In this document: one piece after another, positions 43,476-52,428 of the stretch
Layout: each line of letters begins with the position of its first letter
Numbering within the stretch: position 1 is the stretch's first letter
Assembly (NCBI GenBank): GCA_963743785.1
Contig: CAVURD010000041.1
Location: forward strand, 30,399-94,398
DNA from: Bog-473 sp963743785
GTDB taxonomy: Bacteria > Actinomycetota > Acidimicrobiia > Acidimicrobiales > RAAP-2
Reading direction: 5' to 3'
Length of the DNA stretch: 64,000 nt
The notes under the pieces: generated by a model
What the model was told of the DNA's origin: nothing
Database searches by the model: none
What the model saw: only the letters and a program-made list of their open reading frames with translations
Position numbers and translations under genes: made by a program

Positions 43476-44673
43476 TCAGCTCGGAGACCGGCGGCGCCGA
43501 TTCGCCACCGAGATCGCACCGAGGATCAGGACACCTCCGACGATGAGACTTCCGCCACCGACGAGCAATGGGGTGAGGTCGGCCCCGGTCACGGCCAGCG
43601 CACCCGGAGTCGTGGTCGTTCCCGCTCGCGGTGGTCGGTGTGGTCGCACCCGTGCCCGTCGTCGCCGCGGTGGTGCCAGCCGCGATCGCGTAGGTAATGA
43701 TCACCTGGCCGTCGCCGCCGTTGACCGACCCCACATTACCGATGCTGGCGACGTTGGCGGTGTCTGAGATCAAATCGGTTGCCGGGAACGAAGAGCCACC
43801 TCCCCCGCCGCTGAAGGCGGGAAAGTTGCCGGCGGGATCGGTCGAAGCGCCGCCGCCGCCGCCGCCCCCGAAGTACCCGCCGCCTCCGCCGCCGCCCAAC
43901 AACCCGTCGACTCCGGTGATGCCACCGGCACCGCCCTGGTTGCTCGAGCCGGTGCCGCCCACCGAACCGTCCACCGTGGCTCCGTTGCAGTCGGTCGCGG
44001 CGCTGGCCGTCCCGCCGGCTCCTCCCGCGCCGCCCGACATGGTCCCGGCGCCGCCCCCGTCGCCGGGATTCAGCGTGACCGCACCTTCACCGGGTTCGAC
44101 GACAAGGGCCGTGCCGGCAACTCCCGCCGTGTCGGCGTTGCCCCCTGCGCCGCCGGGCGCCCCCCCTGAAACTGGGCACTGCGTGGCGACATTCCCTCCC
44201 TCGGGGTTGCCGGCGCCCCCGCCGCCGCCCGCCGCCAGCTGGTCGACGCCGGCGACCTTCACGTCGCTCCCGCCACCGCCGGTGCCGAGTTCGCTCGCCC
44301 CTCCGCCGTTGATTCCCGCAGATGCCCCGTCAGTTCCCGCACCGCCGACGTCGACCGTGACCGACGTGCCCGGCGAGAGCGCGAGCGTGCCGGTCACCTT
44401 GGCGCCGTCACCGCCCAGGACGATATTCGTGCTTCCCCCGATGGCCCCGTAGAGGGTGATGGACTCAGATGTGACCCCGGCCGGCACCACCCAGGTCTGG
44501 CCCGTACCGGCCGTTGAAAACGTGACGGTGCACGTTGTTCCACCGCACACCGGAGCGGGAGTGATGGCGGAGGCGGGTGAACCCATCACGGTCAGGGCGA
44601 CGCCGCAGACCGCTACCACCGAGAGTGCTGCGGTGGCGATGGTCACCATGGGCTGAAGCAATCTCGATTTCAC
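43476..44673 (-). CDS. Glycine-rich surface protein with LAVTG sortase signal, frameshifted
   Basis: The protein has an N-terminal signal peptide (AALSVVAVCGVALTVMGS, ending ASA) and a first domain with CGGTTCTVTFSTAGTGQTW. A long Gly-rich region follows (runs such as GGGGGGGYFGGGGGGGA). One base too many in a CCC at 43621-43623 shifts the frame. The other frame gives GALAVTGADLTPLL, a hydrophobic segment, and an RRRRSPS tail ending at TGA 43476-43478. LAVTG plus a membrane segment and basic tail is the class E sortase (LAxTG) anchor. About 398 residues in the corrected form. The start is GTG 44673. The role is unknown; wall-surface structure is likely. It is divergent from the TMEM165-like gene. 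Confidence 0.8.
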
Positions 44674-44975
44674 GGGGGCTCGCTCTCGATCCGGGGACGG
44701 GACTGTGGCACCGCTGGGAACAACCTGGGCAGTATAAGCATGCGAGGCGCTATGGCCTGGGAATCCTTGCCCCGCGTACGCCGAGAAGATGTGAGGTTCA
44801 GGCGTGGAGCCATCCGGGCGACCGCACGACCTCGGCCGACGTAGGTGAGCGTGCTCGCCCTGACCGAGGTGACCGCTCGCTGACCCACCGGCACCGTCGG
44901 GCGGGCGCTCGAAACGTGCGGCGGCGGTGACCGTTCATGTGCGCTGAATGGGCAAGACCCCCGGTCCCGGCGAGA
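44674..44975. other. Divergent intergenic region without a supported gene
   Basis: About 300 bases between the Gly-rich surface protein and the TMEM165-type gene. It must contain both promoters. I see no clear riboswitch; in particular no yybP-ykoY-like manganese element is recognisable by eye, although the family of the next gene is often controlled that way. Confidence 0.5.
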
Positions 44976-45560
44976 ATGAGCGTCGTGGATCCCCTGATCG
45001 CGTTGGCTGTCTTCCCGATCATCTTCATCGGGGAGTTGCCCGACAAGACCATGTTCGCCAGCTTGATCTTGGCGACCCGCGGCGCTCCCGTTCAGGTCTG
45101 GCTCGGGGCAGCAGGCGCCTTTGTGCTCCATGTCATCATCGCAACCACCATCGGCGTGGCGATCTTCAAGCTGTTGCCGCACCGCGTGGTCGAGGGAATT
45201 GTGGCCGGCATGTTCCTCCTCGGCGCCCTCTACGCCTGGAGAGAGGGGCTGAAGGACGAAGAGGACTTATCCAAGAAGGAAGCCTCCAAGCACGGGGCCA
45301 TCCTGACTGCGTTCATCGTGATCTTCGTGGCCGAATGGGGTGACCTGACCCAGATCTTGACCGTCAACCTGGCCGCCCACTACCACAACGCGCTCTCCGT
45401 GGCGGTCGGTGCCACGTTGGCCCTGTGGGCGGTGGCCGGCATTGCGGTGGTCAGTGGCCAAACGCTCCTTCGGTTCGTCAATGTGCCCACCATCCGCAAG
45501 GTCACCGCCGTCGTCCTGGTCTGCTTGGCCGGCTACGCGGCGTACCTGGCCATCCGATGA
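44976..45560 (+). CDS. TMEM165/GDT1-family membrane transporter
   Basis: This 194-residue membrane protein has the two family signatures, one in each half: GELPDKTMFASLI and EWGDLTQILTVN (ExGD[KR][TS]-type). About six membrane helices are visible. The family exports Mn or Ca ions, exchanging with protons. The cytosolic loop KDEEDLSKKEASKHG lies between the halves. ATG 44976 is preceded by GCGAGA only. It is convergent with the hydrolase at 45575. Confidence 0.88.
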   Translation: MSVVDPLIALAVFPIIFIGELPDKTMFASLILATRGAPVQVWLGAAGAFVLHVIIATTIGVAIFKLLPHRVVEGIVAGMFLLGALYAWREGLKDEEDLSKKEASKHGAILTAFIVIFVAEWGDLTQILTVNLAAHYHNALSVAVGATLALWAVAGIAVVSGQTLLRFVNVPTIRKVTAVVLVCLAGYAAYLAIR

Positions 45561-45574
45561 CGCGGCGGCGAGCT

Positions 45575-46426
45575 TCAGGTCGACGACAGATGCGCCATGA
45601 GCGGCTCGGACAGCTGGTCCGGTGCTGATTCGGGAATCCAGTGCGAGACACCCTCGAGCACGACGTAGGTATACGGTCCGCTCACATAGACCGCCGTGGC
45701 CTCAGCCGCGGTACGACCCAGTGCGGCGTCACCGGTCGACCACACGTAGAGGGTGGGAACCGTCACGGCGGGAAGGTGGGCCACCTCCTCACCCGTCATG
45801 GCTCTGAACCAGTTCAGGGCGGCCGTGAGCGCACCCGGTTGCGTGAGGGGGTTCACGTAGGCGTCGACCGCCTCGGCTGCGAGACCACTCGATGCCAGGA
45901 GCGTGCGCAGTCCTGTACCCGAACCGTCGGGACCGAGCAGCAGTGTCTCGGGCACCTCCAGCTGGCGGTAGGCGTCCGTGAAACTCGTTGGGTTCGCCTG
46001 CTCCGGATCCTCGCTGAACAAGGCGAGGCGGAGGGCCAGCGGGTGGGGCGTCGAGACCACCGAGAGTGAACGGACCCGGTCCGGGTGACGGGCGGCGGTG
46101 AGCCAGGACACCATGCCACCCCAGTCGTGGCCGACGAGATCGAACGTCTCCATCTCCAGCGCGTCGGCCAGCGCCACCACGTCGGCCACGAGATGCGCGG
46201 CGGCGTAATCGGCGACCTCCACCGGCCGAGCGCCAGCGGAGTAACCGCGCTGATCCGGCGCCACGGCGCGGTATCCGGCGTCGCCGAGCACATCGAGCTG
46301 CGACCGCCAGCACCAGGAGTTCTGCGGGAAGCCATGGAGGAGGAGGACCGGCCGGCCGTCGGCGGGTCCGGCCGTCCGAACCGAGAACGTGAGGCCGTTC
46401 GCCGCGACGTCGTGCTGATCGATCAC
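45575..46426 (-). CDS. Alpha/beta hydrolase (epoxide hydrolase-like)
   Basis: The 283-residue protein has LLLHGFPQNSWCWRSQL, nucleophile Asp in LVGHDWGGMVSW and the end block VVLEGVSHWIPESAPD with the catalytic His. It is related in type to the hydrolase at 23044. Acid residue region is LYVWSTGDAALG. Substrate unknown. Confidence 0.86.
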   Translation of the reverse strand: MIDQHDVAANGLTFSVRTAGPADGRPVLLLHGFPQNSWCWRSQLDVLGDAGYRAVAPDQRGYSAGARPVEVADYAAAHLVADVVALADALEMETFDLVGHDWGGMVSWLTAARHPDRVRSLSVVSTPHPLALRLALFSEDPEQANPTSFTDAYRQLEVPETLLLGPDGSGTGLRTLLASSGLAAEAVDAYVNPLTQPGALTAALNWFRAMTGEEVAHLPAVTVPTLYVWSTGDAALGRTAAEATAVYVSGPYTYVVLEGVSHWIPESAPDQLSEPLMAHLSST

Positions 46427-46471
46427 TCGGCCGTGCTCATCGGTCCGGCTCCGGTGGTGACGCGTGTGGCC

Positions 46472-46969
46472 CTAGGAAATGGGATCGCCGACCCGGGCGT
46501 GCGCCTCGGCCGGCGTGAGGCGCAATGTCTCCTCACTGACGGCGTCGACCAGGGCGCGCTGGGCGGCATAGTCGTGGGAGACGGATGAGAAGGCCTGGCG
46601 ACGAGCGTGGCGCAGCTCCTGCGGCGCATCGATGAGGAAACCCCAGAGGGCCAGGGCCACCTGGACGTCATAGATACAGGGTGCCCGACCCAGCAGGGCA
46701 GCGCGGCGGGCGGCGATCAGCGCGCAGCCCAGCAGCGAATCGTGGACGGTCTCACCCTCGCCCAGGCGCAGTTCGTCCTGGTAACGGTGAGCCAGGCGCA
46801 GGGCGAACCCGGCATCGGGGCCGGGTGTGCCGACGCTCGGGCCCTTGAGTGCCGTCGGGACGCTGAGCTCGGCCGGTCGATCGGTGATCCAGGCCGTCGG
46901 GACATGGAGGTGACGAGCCGGCCGCACCTGGTCCGCGTCGGTGATGGGGACAAATGTCGGCTGCGTCAC
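46472..46969 (-). CDS. Hypothetical protein (165 aa)
   Basis: The protein reads MTQPTFVPITDADQVRPARH, LHVPTAWITDRPAELSVP, DAGFALRLAHRYQDELRLGE and LIAARRAALLGRAPCIYD. It is helical in its second half and looks like a real actinobacterial protein; the family is not recognised. It follows the CocE-type hydrolase on the same strand 9 bases after its stop, so it is probably in the same operon. Confidence 0.72.
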   Translation of the reverse strand: MTQPTFVPITDADQVRPARHLHVPTAWITDRPAELSVPTALKGPSVGTPGPDAGFALRLAHRYQDELRLGEGETVHDSLLGCALIAARRAALLGRAPCIYDVQVALALWGFLIDAPQELRHARRQAFSSVSHDYAAQRALVDAVSEETLRLTPAEAHARVGDPIS

Positions 46970-46978
46970 GCCGGCAGA

Positions 46979-48640
46979 CTATCGCAGCGACCCGGGACCT
47001 CTTGTGGTGACGACGGGCAGCACCAAGGTGGACGGGTGCGCGGCGTCGTGCCAGATCTCCTGGTCGGCCGCGCAGAGCTTCGTGGCCGTGGCCAGCGCCT
47101 CGCCACTTCCGGTGTTGCGGGCGAAAAGGGGGTGGGCACCGCTGGAGACCTGCAGCCGGATCCGGTGGCCGGCCTTGAACGTATTCGCCGTCGGCCACAT
47201 GGCAATGGTGGTGGCGAAGACCCAGTCGGCGTCCTTGGTCACATTCGCCGGGCTCAGCCGGATGATGCCGTCACTGACGTTGATCGACCGCCCCTTGGGC
47301 GACACGTCACAGAGACGGACGAAGACATCGGTGTCGTCGAGGGTGGACCGAAGGTAGAGCAGCACCGAGATCGGGCCGATGACGGTGAGGTCCGCGGTCA
47401 GGACGGGGGTGGTGTACGTCACCACGTCGGCTCGATCCTCCCTCGGTTGTTGATCCTTGGGGCCGGCGCTCTTGATATTCAGCGCCGCTCCGCCGACCGC
47501 CGGAGTCGGATCGGCCGGGTCGTAGTGGTACCGATCGGGCGGTCCGTCCCGGGCCGGTTCTGAGCTGAGTGTCCCACCGCTCGCGAGGTGCCAGGTCTGG
47601 AGGTCGGCCGGCGGCGGCCACGCCTCGAAGTCCTTCCAGCGGCCGACGCCCATCACAAAGAGGCGGACGGCGGCACGGCGCGAACCCGAACGAGCGGCAC
47701 CGACATGTTGATCGAACCACTCAAGACCGTCGCGCACCGCCTCACCCATCCCGCGCGGGCTGGCATGGGTCCACGGGCCGATGGTCAACCTCACGTCCCG
47801 GCCCGCCGCCCCGAGCGCCTCGTAATCGGCAATCTGCGCGGGGAGGAACACGTCGTACCACCCGCCGACCAGCGTGGAAGGGGGGGTGTCGGCCAATCGG
47901 CGGCCGAAGTCGACCGGATCCCACCAAGTGTCGCCGGGCGCGTCGTAGGTCAGCCAGTCCTGGAAGAAGGCGGAAGGGTGCCCGACGGCTGCACGATCGC
48001 CGTCGCGCAGGGGCAGGACGTCGCAGGACTTCCGGACGATCGCGGCCGCGGCCCGTTGCGCCCGCAACACGGCCAGGGGGCCACCCTCTTGGTGCTCGAG
48101 TTGATGGAGCCAGGCGATGGCCGTCTCGAGGGCGAACACGCCGCCCGGGTAGACCACGGCATCACGGAACCGGGACGACGTGACCGTGAGCGCCATGGCC
48201 CGGACGAAGTCCGGCGCGTCCTCGGCGACGGCCCACTGCGTGAGACCCAGGTAGCTGGGGCCGAAGGTGAGGAGCTGGCCGTCGAACCAGGTCTGGGTGG
48301 CAACCCAGGCCAGGGTGGCCTGGCCGTCCGCCTGCTCGTTTCGCATCGGCACCCAGTCCCCACCCGAACCGAAGGTTCCCCGGCAGCTCTGGATGAGGAC
48401 CTGGTAGCCGCGCTCGGCAAAGAGACGACCGACGATACCGAGCTGCCGCCGGCCGTAGGGGGAACGGAGGAGGACGGTGGGCGCCGTGCCGACACGCACC
48501 GTGGCGGGATACCAGCGGTCGGCCAGCAGGAGGGTCCCGTCGGGCATGGGGGTGGCCAAGTCACGTTCCACCGTCACCCGCCTCGTATCGGCCGGCGGCA
48601 GGTGAGCCAAGGCGCCGGCCAGGCGACTCAGGAGCGTCAT
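46979..48640 (-). CDS. CocE/NonD-family hydrolase (S15 peptidase-like)
   Basis: This 553-residue protein has the alpha/beta hydrolase domain of X-Pro dipeptidyl-peptidases and cocaine esterase. The triad is visible: Ser in TFGPSYLGLTQW, Asp in VGGWYDVFLP and His in IGPWTHASPRG. The C-terminal jelly-roll domain includes DTDVFVRLCDVSPKGRSINV and GHRIRLQVSSGAHPLFARN. It probably cleaves an ester or an acylated amino group. ATG 48640 is chosen over an upstream TTG 48652. It lies 19 bases after the cimA stop on the same strand. Confidence 0.88.
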   Translation of the reverse strand: MTLLSRLAGALAHLPPADTRRVTVERDLATPMPDGTLLLADRWYPATVRVGTAPTVLLRSPYGRRQLGIVGRLFAERGYQVLIQSCRGTFGSGGDWVPMRNEQADGQATLAWVATQTWFDGQLLTFGPSYLGLTQWAVAEDAPDFVRAMALTVTSSRFRDAVVYPGGVFALETAIAWLHQLEHQEGGPLAVLRAQRAAAAIVRKSCDVLPLRDGDRAAVGHPSAFFQDWLTYDAPGDTWWDPVDFGRRLADTPPSTLVGGWYDVFLPAQIADYEALGAAGRDVRLTIGPWTHASPRGMGEAVRDGLEWFDQHVGAARSGSRRAAVRLFVMGVGRWKDFEAWPPPADLQTWHLASGGTLSSEPARDGPPDRYHYDPADPTPAVGGAALNIKSAGPKDQQPREDRADVVTYTTPVLTADLTVIGPISVLLYLRSTLDDTDVFVRLCDVSPKGRSINVSDGIIRLSPANVTKDADWVFATTIAMWPTANTFKAGHRIRLQVSSGAHPLFARNTGSGEALATATKLCAADQEIWHDAAHPSTLVLPVVTTRGPGSLR

Positions 48641-48659
48641 GGCAACGGTCAAGCCCCGT

Positions 48660-50339
48660 TCAGGCCCCGTGCAGCAGACCGACGACGACAGAGTCGTAGA
48701 GGGCCTGCCAACTGGCCTCGATGATGTTCTCCGAGACCCCGATAGTGGTCCAGGTGACCGATCCGTCCGTGGTGTCGACCAGGACTCGGGTGACCGCGCC
48801 GGTACCCTGACCCGAGCTCAGGACGCGCACCCGGTAGTCGGTGAGATGGATCGATGCGAGCACGGGGAACTTCGGTCCGATGGCGGCCCGCAGGGCGGCG
48901 TCAAGGGCGTTGACCGGGCCGTTCCCTTCGGCGGTGGCCACAATGCGCTCGGACCCGACGTGCACCTTGACCGTGGCCTCGGTCGTCACGCCGAACGACC
49001 CGCCGAAATGGGGAGCCGAGTCCGGGGAGTCGGTGTGGTCGGTGATGACACGGAAGGACTCGACACTGAAGTAGTCGGGTGTCCAGCCGGTGGCTCGTTT
49101 GAGCAAGAGCTCGAGCGAACCGTCGGCCACCTCGAAGTGGTAGCCCTCGTGCTCCAGGCGCTTGAGCTCATCGAGGACGCGGCCGAGGACTTCCCCGTCG
49201 AGATCGAGCCCGAGCTCGGCCGCCTTCATGGCCAGGGTGGAGCGACCGGCCATCTCCGAGACCACGACCCGGGTGCCGTTGCCGACCAGGTTGGGCTCGA
49301 TGTGCTCGTAGAGGTCGGCGCTCCGGGCCACCGCGCTGGCATGGAGGCCGCCCTTGTGGGCGAAGACCGAGTTCCCGACATAGGACTGCTGAGGGTTGGG
49401 GGGGATGTTGACCAGCTCGGCGATGTGATGGGCCACCGGGGTGAGCAGTTCCAGGCGTTCGCTCGGGATGGTGCGGATGTTGAGCTTCAACGAAAGATTG
49501 GGGATGGCGGCCGACAGGTCGGTGTTGCCGGCCCGCTCCCCGTACCCGTTGATGCACCCCTGGACCTGGGTGGCCCCGGCCTGGACGGCGACCATTGAGT
49601 TGGCCACGGCGCACCCGGCGTCGTTGTGGCAATGGATGCCGAGCTGTGCACTGGTGCGCTCGCGCACATCGGCGACGGCCTGACCCACCTCGTCGGGCAG
49701 TGAGCCCCCGTTGGTATCGCAGAGCACGAGCGCCTCGGCCCCGGCCTCCTCGGCGGCAGACAGGACCGACAGGGCGAAGTCGGGATTGCGACGGTAGCCG
49801 TCGAAGAAGTGCTCGGCGTCGAGGAAGACACGGAGGTCATGGGCGGTCAGGTACCGGACCGAGTCGCGCACCATGGCCACGGCTTCGTCGAGCGTTGTGC
49901 GAAGAGCCTCGTCCACGTGACGGTCCCAGGTCTTGGCCACGATGCAGGCCACCGGTGCGCCCGCGCCGATGAGGTTGGCCAGAACGGCGTCATCTTCGGG
50001 TCGGACGCCGGCGCGGCGGGTCGAGCCGAATGCCACCAGGGTGGCCCGGTCGAGGTGCAGCTCTCTGGCGGCCCGGGCGAAGAACTCCACGTCCTTGGGG
50101 TTGGCGCCCGGCCACCCACCCTCAATGAAGGTGACCCCGAGGTGATCGAGTTGCTCGGCCACCCGCAGCTTGTCGTCGACAGAGAGCGAGAGCCCTTCCT
50201 GCTGGCTGCCGTCGCGCAAGATGGTGTCGAAGATGTCGACCGACTCGGGAAGCTCGGGGATCTCGTAGTCATGGGCGCGGTGGGTGCGACCCGCGGCGTG
50301 GGTGTGAGCGTGGGCGTCGGTGTGACGGTCAGTCGACAT
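48660..50339 (-). CDS. cimA: Citramalate synthase (alpha-isopropylmalate synthase family)
   Basis: This 559-residue protein joins pyruvate and acetyl-CoA to citramalate, the first step of the threonine-independent isoleucine route. The catalytic domain has DTILRDGSQQEGLSLSVDD, FIEGGWPGANPKD, GIHCHNDAGCAVANSMVAV and GCINGYGERAGNTDL; the C-terminal regulatory domain has EGNGPVNALDAALRAAIG. The 23-residue N-terminal extension is unusually rich in His (STDRHTDAHAHTHAAGRTH). CimA rather than LeuA is indicated by the CimA-type ERAGNTDL block and by a separate leuA in the window. It overlaps the ilvE end by 11 bases. It is the third gene of leuB-ilvE-cimA. Confidence 0.92.
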   Translation of the reverse strand: MSTDRHTDAHAHTHAAGRTHRAHDYEIPELPESVDIFDTILRDGSQQEGLSLSVDDKLRVAEQLDHLGVTFIEGGWPGANPKDVEFFARAARELHLDRATLVAFGSTRRAGVRPEDDAVLANLIGAGAPVACIVAKTWDRHVDEALRTTLDEAVAMVRDSVRYLTAHDLRVFLDAEHFFDGYRRNPDFALSVLSAAEEAGAEALVLCDTNGGSLPDEVGQAVADVRERTSAQLGIHCHNDAGCAVANSMVAVQAGATQVQGCINGYGERAGNTDLSAAIPNLSLKLNIRTIPSERLELLTPVAHHIAELVNIPPNPQQSYVGNSVFAHKGGLHASAVARSADLYEHIEPNLVGNGTRVVVSEMAGRSTLAMKAAELGLDLDGEVLGRVLDELKRLEHEGYHFEVADGSLELLLKRATGWTPDYFSVESFRVITDHTDSPDSAPHFGGSFGVTTEATVKVHVGSERIVATAEGNGPVNALDAALRAAIGPKFPVLASIHLTDYRVRVLSSGQGTGAVTRVLVDTTDGSVTWTTIGVSENIIEASWQALYDSVVVGLLHGA

Positions 50340-51258
50340 GATCGAGCCAGTCCTTGTACTGGTCGACCTGGCCCCGCACGGTGGCGAAGTAGGTCTCCTG
50401 GATCCTCTTGGTGATGGGACCCGGCCGTCCCGTGCCGACCCGGCGGTCATCGACGGCGCGGATCGGCACCACTTCGGCCGCCGTGCCCGAGAGGAACGCT
50501 TCCTCGGCCAGGTAGAGGTCGGTGCGGATGATGGGCTCGTGGCGCACCTCGATCCCGAGGTCGCCGGCAATGGTCTCAATGGATTGCTGGGTGATGCCGG
50601 CCAGTGCCCCCGAGTCCGAGGTGTGCGGGGTGATGATGACCCCCTCGTGCACCACGAAGATGTTCTCCCCCGTGCACTCGCTCACCGTGCCGTTGGGGGC
50701 GAGCAGGATGGCCTCGTCGTAGCCGGCCTTGATGGCCTCGACCTTGGCCAGCGACGAGTTGATGTACATGCCGGTGCCCTTGGCCGCGGTGGGCACGGCG
50801 TTCGGATCGTGGCGCTGCCAGGAACTGATCTTGCACGACACGCCGTTGGCCACGCCGTCGTCACCCAGGTACGTGCCCCAGGGCCAGGCGGCGATGGAGA
50901 CGTTGATCGGGCAGGGCAGCGGGTTCAAGCCCATCTCGCCGTAGCCCAGGTAGATCAACGGCCGCAGGTAGCAGCCGTCGTTGAGCCCGTTGACCCGCAC
51001 CAGGTCACGGGTGGCATCGATGATCTGATCCACGGTGAACGGAACGTCGATCATGAAGATCTTGGCCGAGGCGAAGAGCCGGCGGATGTGGTCGCCCAGG
51101 CGGAAGACGGCCACCCCGCGTGAGGTCGGGTAGGCCCGGATGCCCTCGAACACGCCGGAGCCGTAGTGCATGGTGTGGGTGAGCACATGCACGGTGGCGT
51201 CGGCCCAGTCGACGAACTCGCCGTCCATCCAGATCTTCTCGGTCGGTGTGATGGGCAT
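50329..51258 (-). CDS. ilvE: Branched-chain amino acid aminotransferase
   Basis: The 309-residue class IV aminotransferase makes Leu, Ile and Val from their keto acids. It has KIWMDGEFVDWADATVHVL, HYGSGVFEGIRAY, PLSRLIYLG-like (RPLIYLGYGEMGLNP), the PLP lysine in NSSLAKVEAIKAGYDEAI and ECTGENIFVV. It starts 2 bases after the leuB stop, so the pair is one unit. It shares its leader with leuB. Confidence 0.95.
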   Translation of the reverse strand: MPITPTEKIWMDGEFVDWADATVHVLTHTMHYGSGVFEGIRAYPTSRGVAVFRLGDHIRRLFASAKIFMIDVPFTVDQIIDATRDLVRVNGLNDGCYLRPLIYLGYGEMGLNPLPCPINVSIAAWPWGTYLGDDGVANGVSCKISSWQRHDPNAVPTAAKGTGMYINSSLAKVEAIKAGYDEAILLAPNGTVSECTGENIFVVHEGVIITPHTSDSGALAGITQQSIETIAGDLGIEVRHEPIIRTDLYLAEEAFLSGTAAEVVPIRAVDDRRVGTGRPGPITKRIQETYFATVRGQVDQYKDWLDHVD

Positions 51259-51260
51259 GA

Positions 51261-52307
51261 TCAGAGCCTCTCTGCGATGGCATCGCCCACGGCGCTCGTG
51301 GGCAGCGTCGTGGTCGACATGGCGTTGGATTGTTCGGACAGCGCCTTGAGGACGCGCTGGGCGGCATCGTTCTCGCCCAGGTGGGCCAGCATCAGTGCGG
51401 CCGAGTGGATGGCGGCCAGCGGGTTGGCGATGCCCTGGCCGGCGATGTCATGGGCGGCGCCGTGGACGGGTTCGAACACGGAGGGCCCGGTGCGGTCCGG
51501 GTTCAGGTTGGCCGAGGCGGCGAAGCCGATGCCACCGCTGACCGCGCCGGCCAAGTCGGTGAGGATGTCGCCGAAGAGGTTGTCGGTGACGATCACGTCG
51601 TATCGGCCGGGCTGCTCCACCAGGTAGATGCAGGCGGCGTCGACGTGGTTGTAGTCCCAGGAGACGTCGGGGTACTCGGGGGCGACCTCGGTGACGGTGC
51701 GCTGCCAGAGATCGCCGGCGAAGGTGAGCACGTTGGTCTTGTGCACCAGCGTCAGCTTGTGCCCTGGTCGATCGTTGGCCAGCTCGAAGGCGAAGCGCAC
51801 GCAGCGCTCGACGCCGAAGCGGGTGTTCACCGACCCTTGTGTGGCCACTTCGTTGGGAGTCCCGTGGCGCAGGAACCCGCCCTCCCCGGCGTAGGTGCCT
51901 TCGGTGTTCTCCCGGATGACGACGAAGTCGGCGCCCTGGGCGATCGAGCCGGGCATGCCGGTGAAGGGACGGAGGTTCACGTACAGATCGAGCGAAAAGC
52001 GGAGGCGGAGCAGGAGGCCACGTTCGAGGGTGCCCGGCGGCACCGTGGTGTCGCCCACAGGTGGGCCGATGGCGCCCAGGAGGATGGCGTCGTAGCCCCG
52101 GAGCTCGTCGAGCGTCTCGTCCGGGAGCACGGTGCCGTCACGGAGGTAGCGGGCCGCCCCCAGGTCGAAGTCGGTGGTCGTCACATTGACACCGGCGGCG
52201 GCCACCACCTTGAGGGCCTCGGCGCAGACCTCGGGCCCGATGCCGTCCCCGCCGATGACGGCGATACGCCAACCTGTCGTGCTGTTGCTCACTGCTGTTG
52301 CTCCCAT
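51261..52307 (-). CDS. leuB: 3-isopropylmalate dehydrogenase
   Basis: This 348-residue enzyme oxidises 3-isopropylmalate (and methylmalate in the citramalate route). Motifs: IAVIGGDGIGPEVCAEALK, DFVVIRENTEGTYAG, VTDNLFGDILTDLAG and FEPVHGAAHDIAGQG with GIANPLAAIHSAAL. It is the first gene of leuB-ilvE-cimA. The combination makes sense: LeuB serves both Leu synthesis and the CimA-based Ile route. An attenuator-like leader (52329-52457) precedes it. Confidence 0.96.
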   Translation of the reverse strand: MGATAVSNSTTGWRIAVIGGDGIGPEVCAEALKVVAAAGVNVTTTDFDLGAARYLRDGTVLPDETLDELRGYDAILLGAIGPPVGDTTVPPGTLERGLLLRLRFSLDLYVNLRPFTGMPGSIAQGADFVVIRENTEGTYAGEGGFLRHGTPNEVATQGSVNTRFGVERCVRFAFELANDRPGHKLTLVHKTNVLTFAGDLWQRTVTEVAPEYPDVSWDYNHVDAACIYLVEQPGRYDVIVTDNLFGDILTDLAGAVSGGIGFAASANLNPDRTGPSVFEPVHGAAHDIAGQGIANPLAAIHSAALMLAHLGENDAAQRVLKALSEQSNAMSTTTLPTSAVGDAIAERL

Positions 52308-52328
52308 GATCGAGTGTGCCGGGAATTG

Positions 52329-52355
52329 AAAAACCGTCCACCCAGTGGACGGTTT
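52329..52355 (-). terminator. Intrinsic terminator 22 bases upstream of leuB
   Basis: On the minus strand a perfect 11-base stem AAACCGTCCAC / GTGGACGGTTT with a 3-base loop (TGG) is followed by TTTTT, the standard Rho-independent layout. It lies between a leader peptide and leuB. No gene lies upstream on this strand to need a 3' terminator, so it fits an attenuator. Confidence 0.75.
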
Positions 52356-52358
52356 GAC

Positions 52359-52381
52359 GGCGCGCGGGGATGTGGCGCGCC
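52359..52381 (-). ncRNA. Leader hairpin upstream of the leuB terminator
   Basis: A perfect 7-base stem (GGCGCGC / GCGCGCC) with a 9-base loop begins at the last base of the leader-peptide stop codon and ends just before the terminator stem. It could be a pause hairpin; no clear competing antiterminator was found by eye. Confidence 0.55.
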
Positions 52382-52419
52382 TAATGAATAATGCCTACAA
52401 CGTGCTCAAGACGGTACAT
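52381..52419 (-). CDS. Leader peptide before leuB-ilvE-cimA (12 aa, Val/Ile-rich)
   Basis: The 12-codon frame reads MYRLEHVVGIIH and ends in TAG. It has two adjacent Val codons (GTT GTA), two adjacent Ile codons (ATT ATT) and a Leu codon. These are the end products of the pathway that leuB, ilvE and cimA serve. It begins 9 bases after the -10 element and is followed directly by a hairpin and an intrinsic terminator. The start has no clear Shine-Dalgarno, consistent with near-leaderless translation. Confidence 0.6.
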   Translation of the reverse strand: MYRLEHVVGIIH

Positions 52420-52428
52420 ACGGGTGTC

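Noticed and set aside
43697..44452. Proline-rich 251-residue plus-strand frame
   Set aside because: It is the complement of the glycine codons of the Gly-rich surface protein; Gly (GGN) reads as Pro (CCN) on the other strand.
44674..44975. yybP-ykoY manganese riboswitch before the TMEM165-type gene
   Set aside because: Conserved elements could not be recognised by eye; a covariance-model search (Infernal, Rfam) would be decisive.
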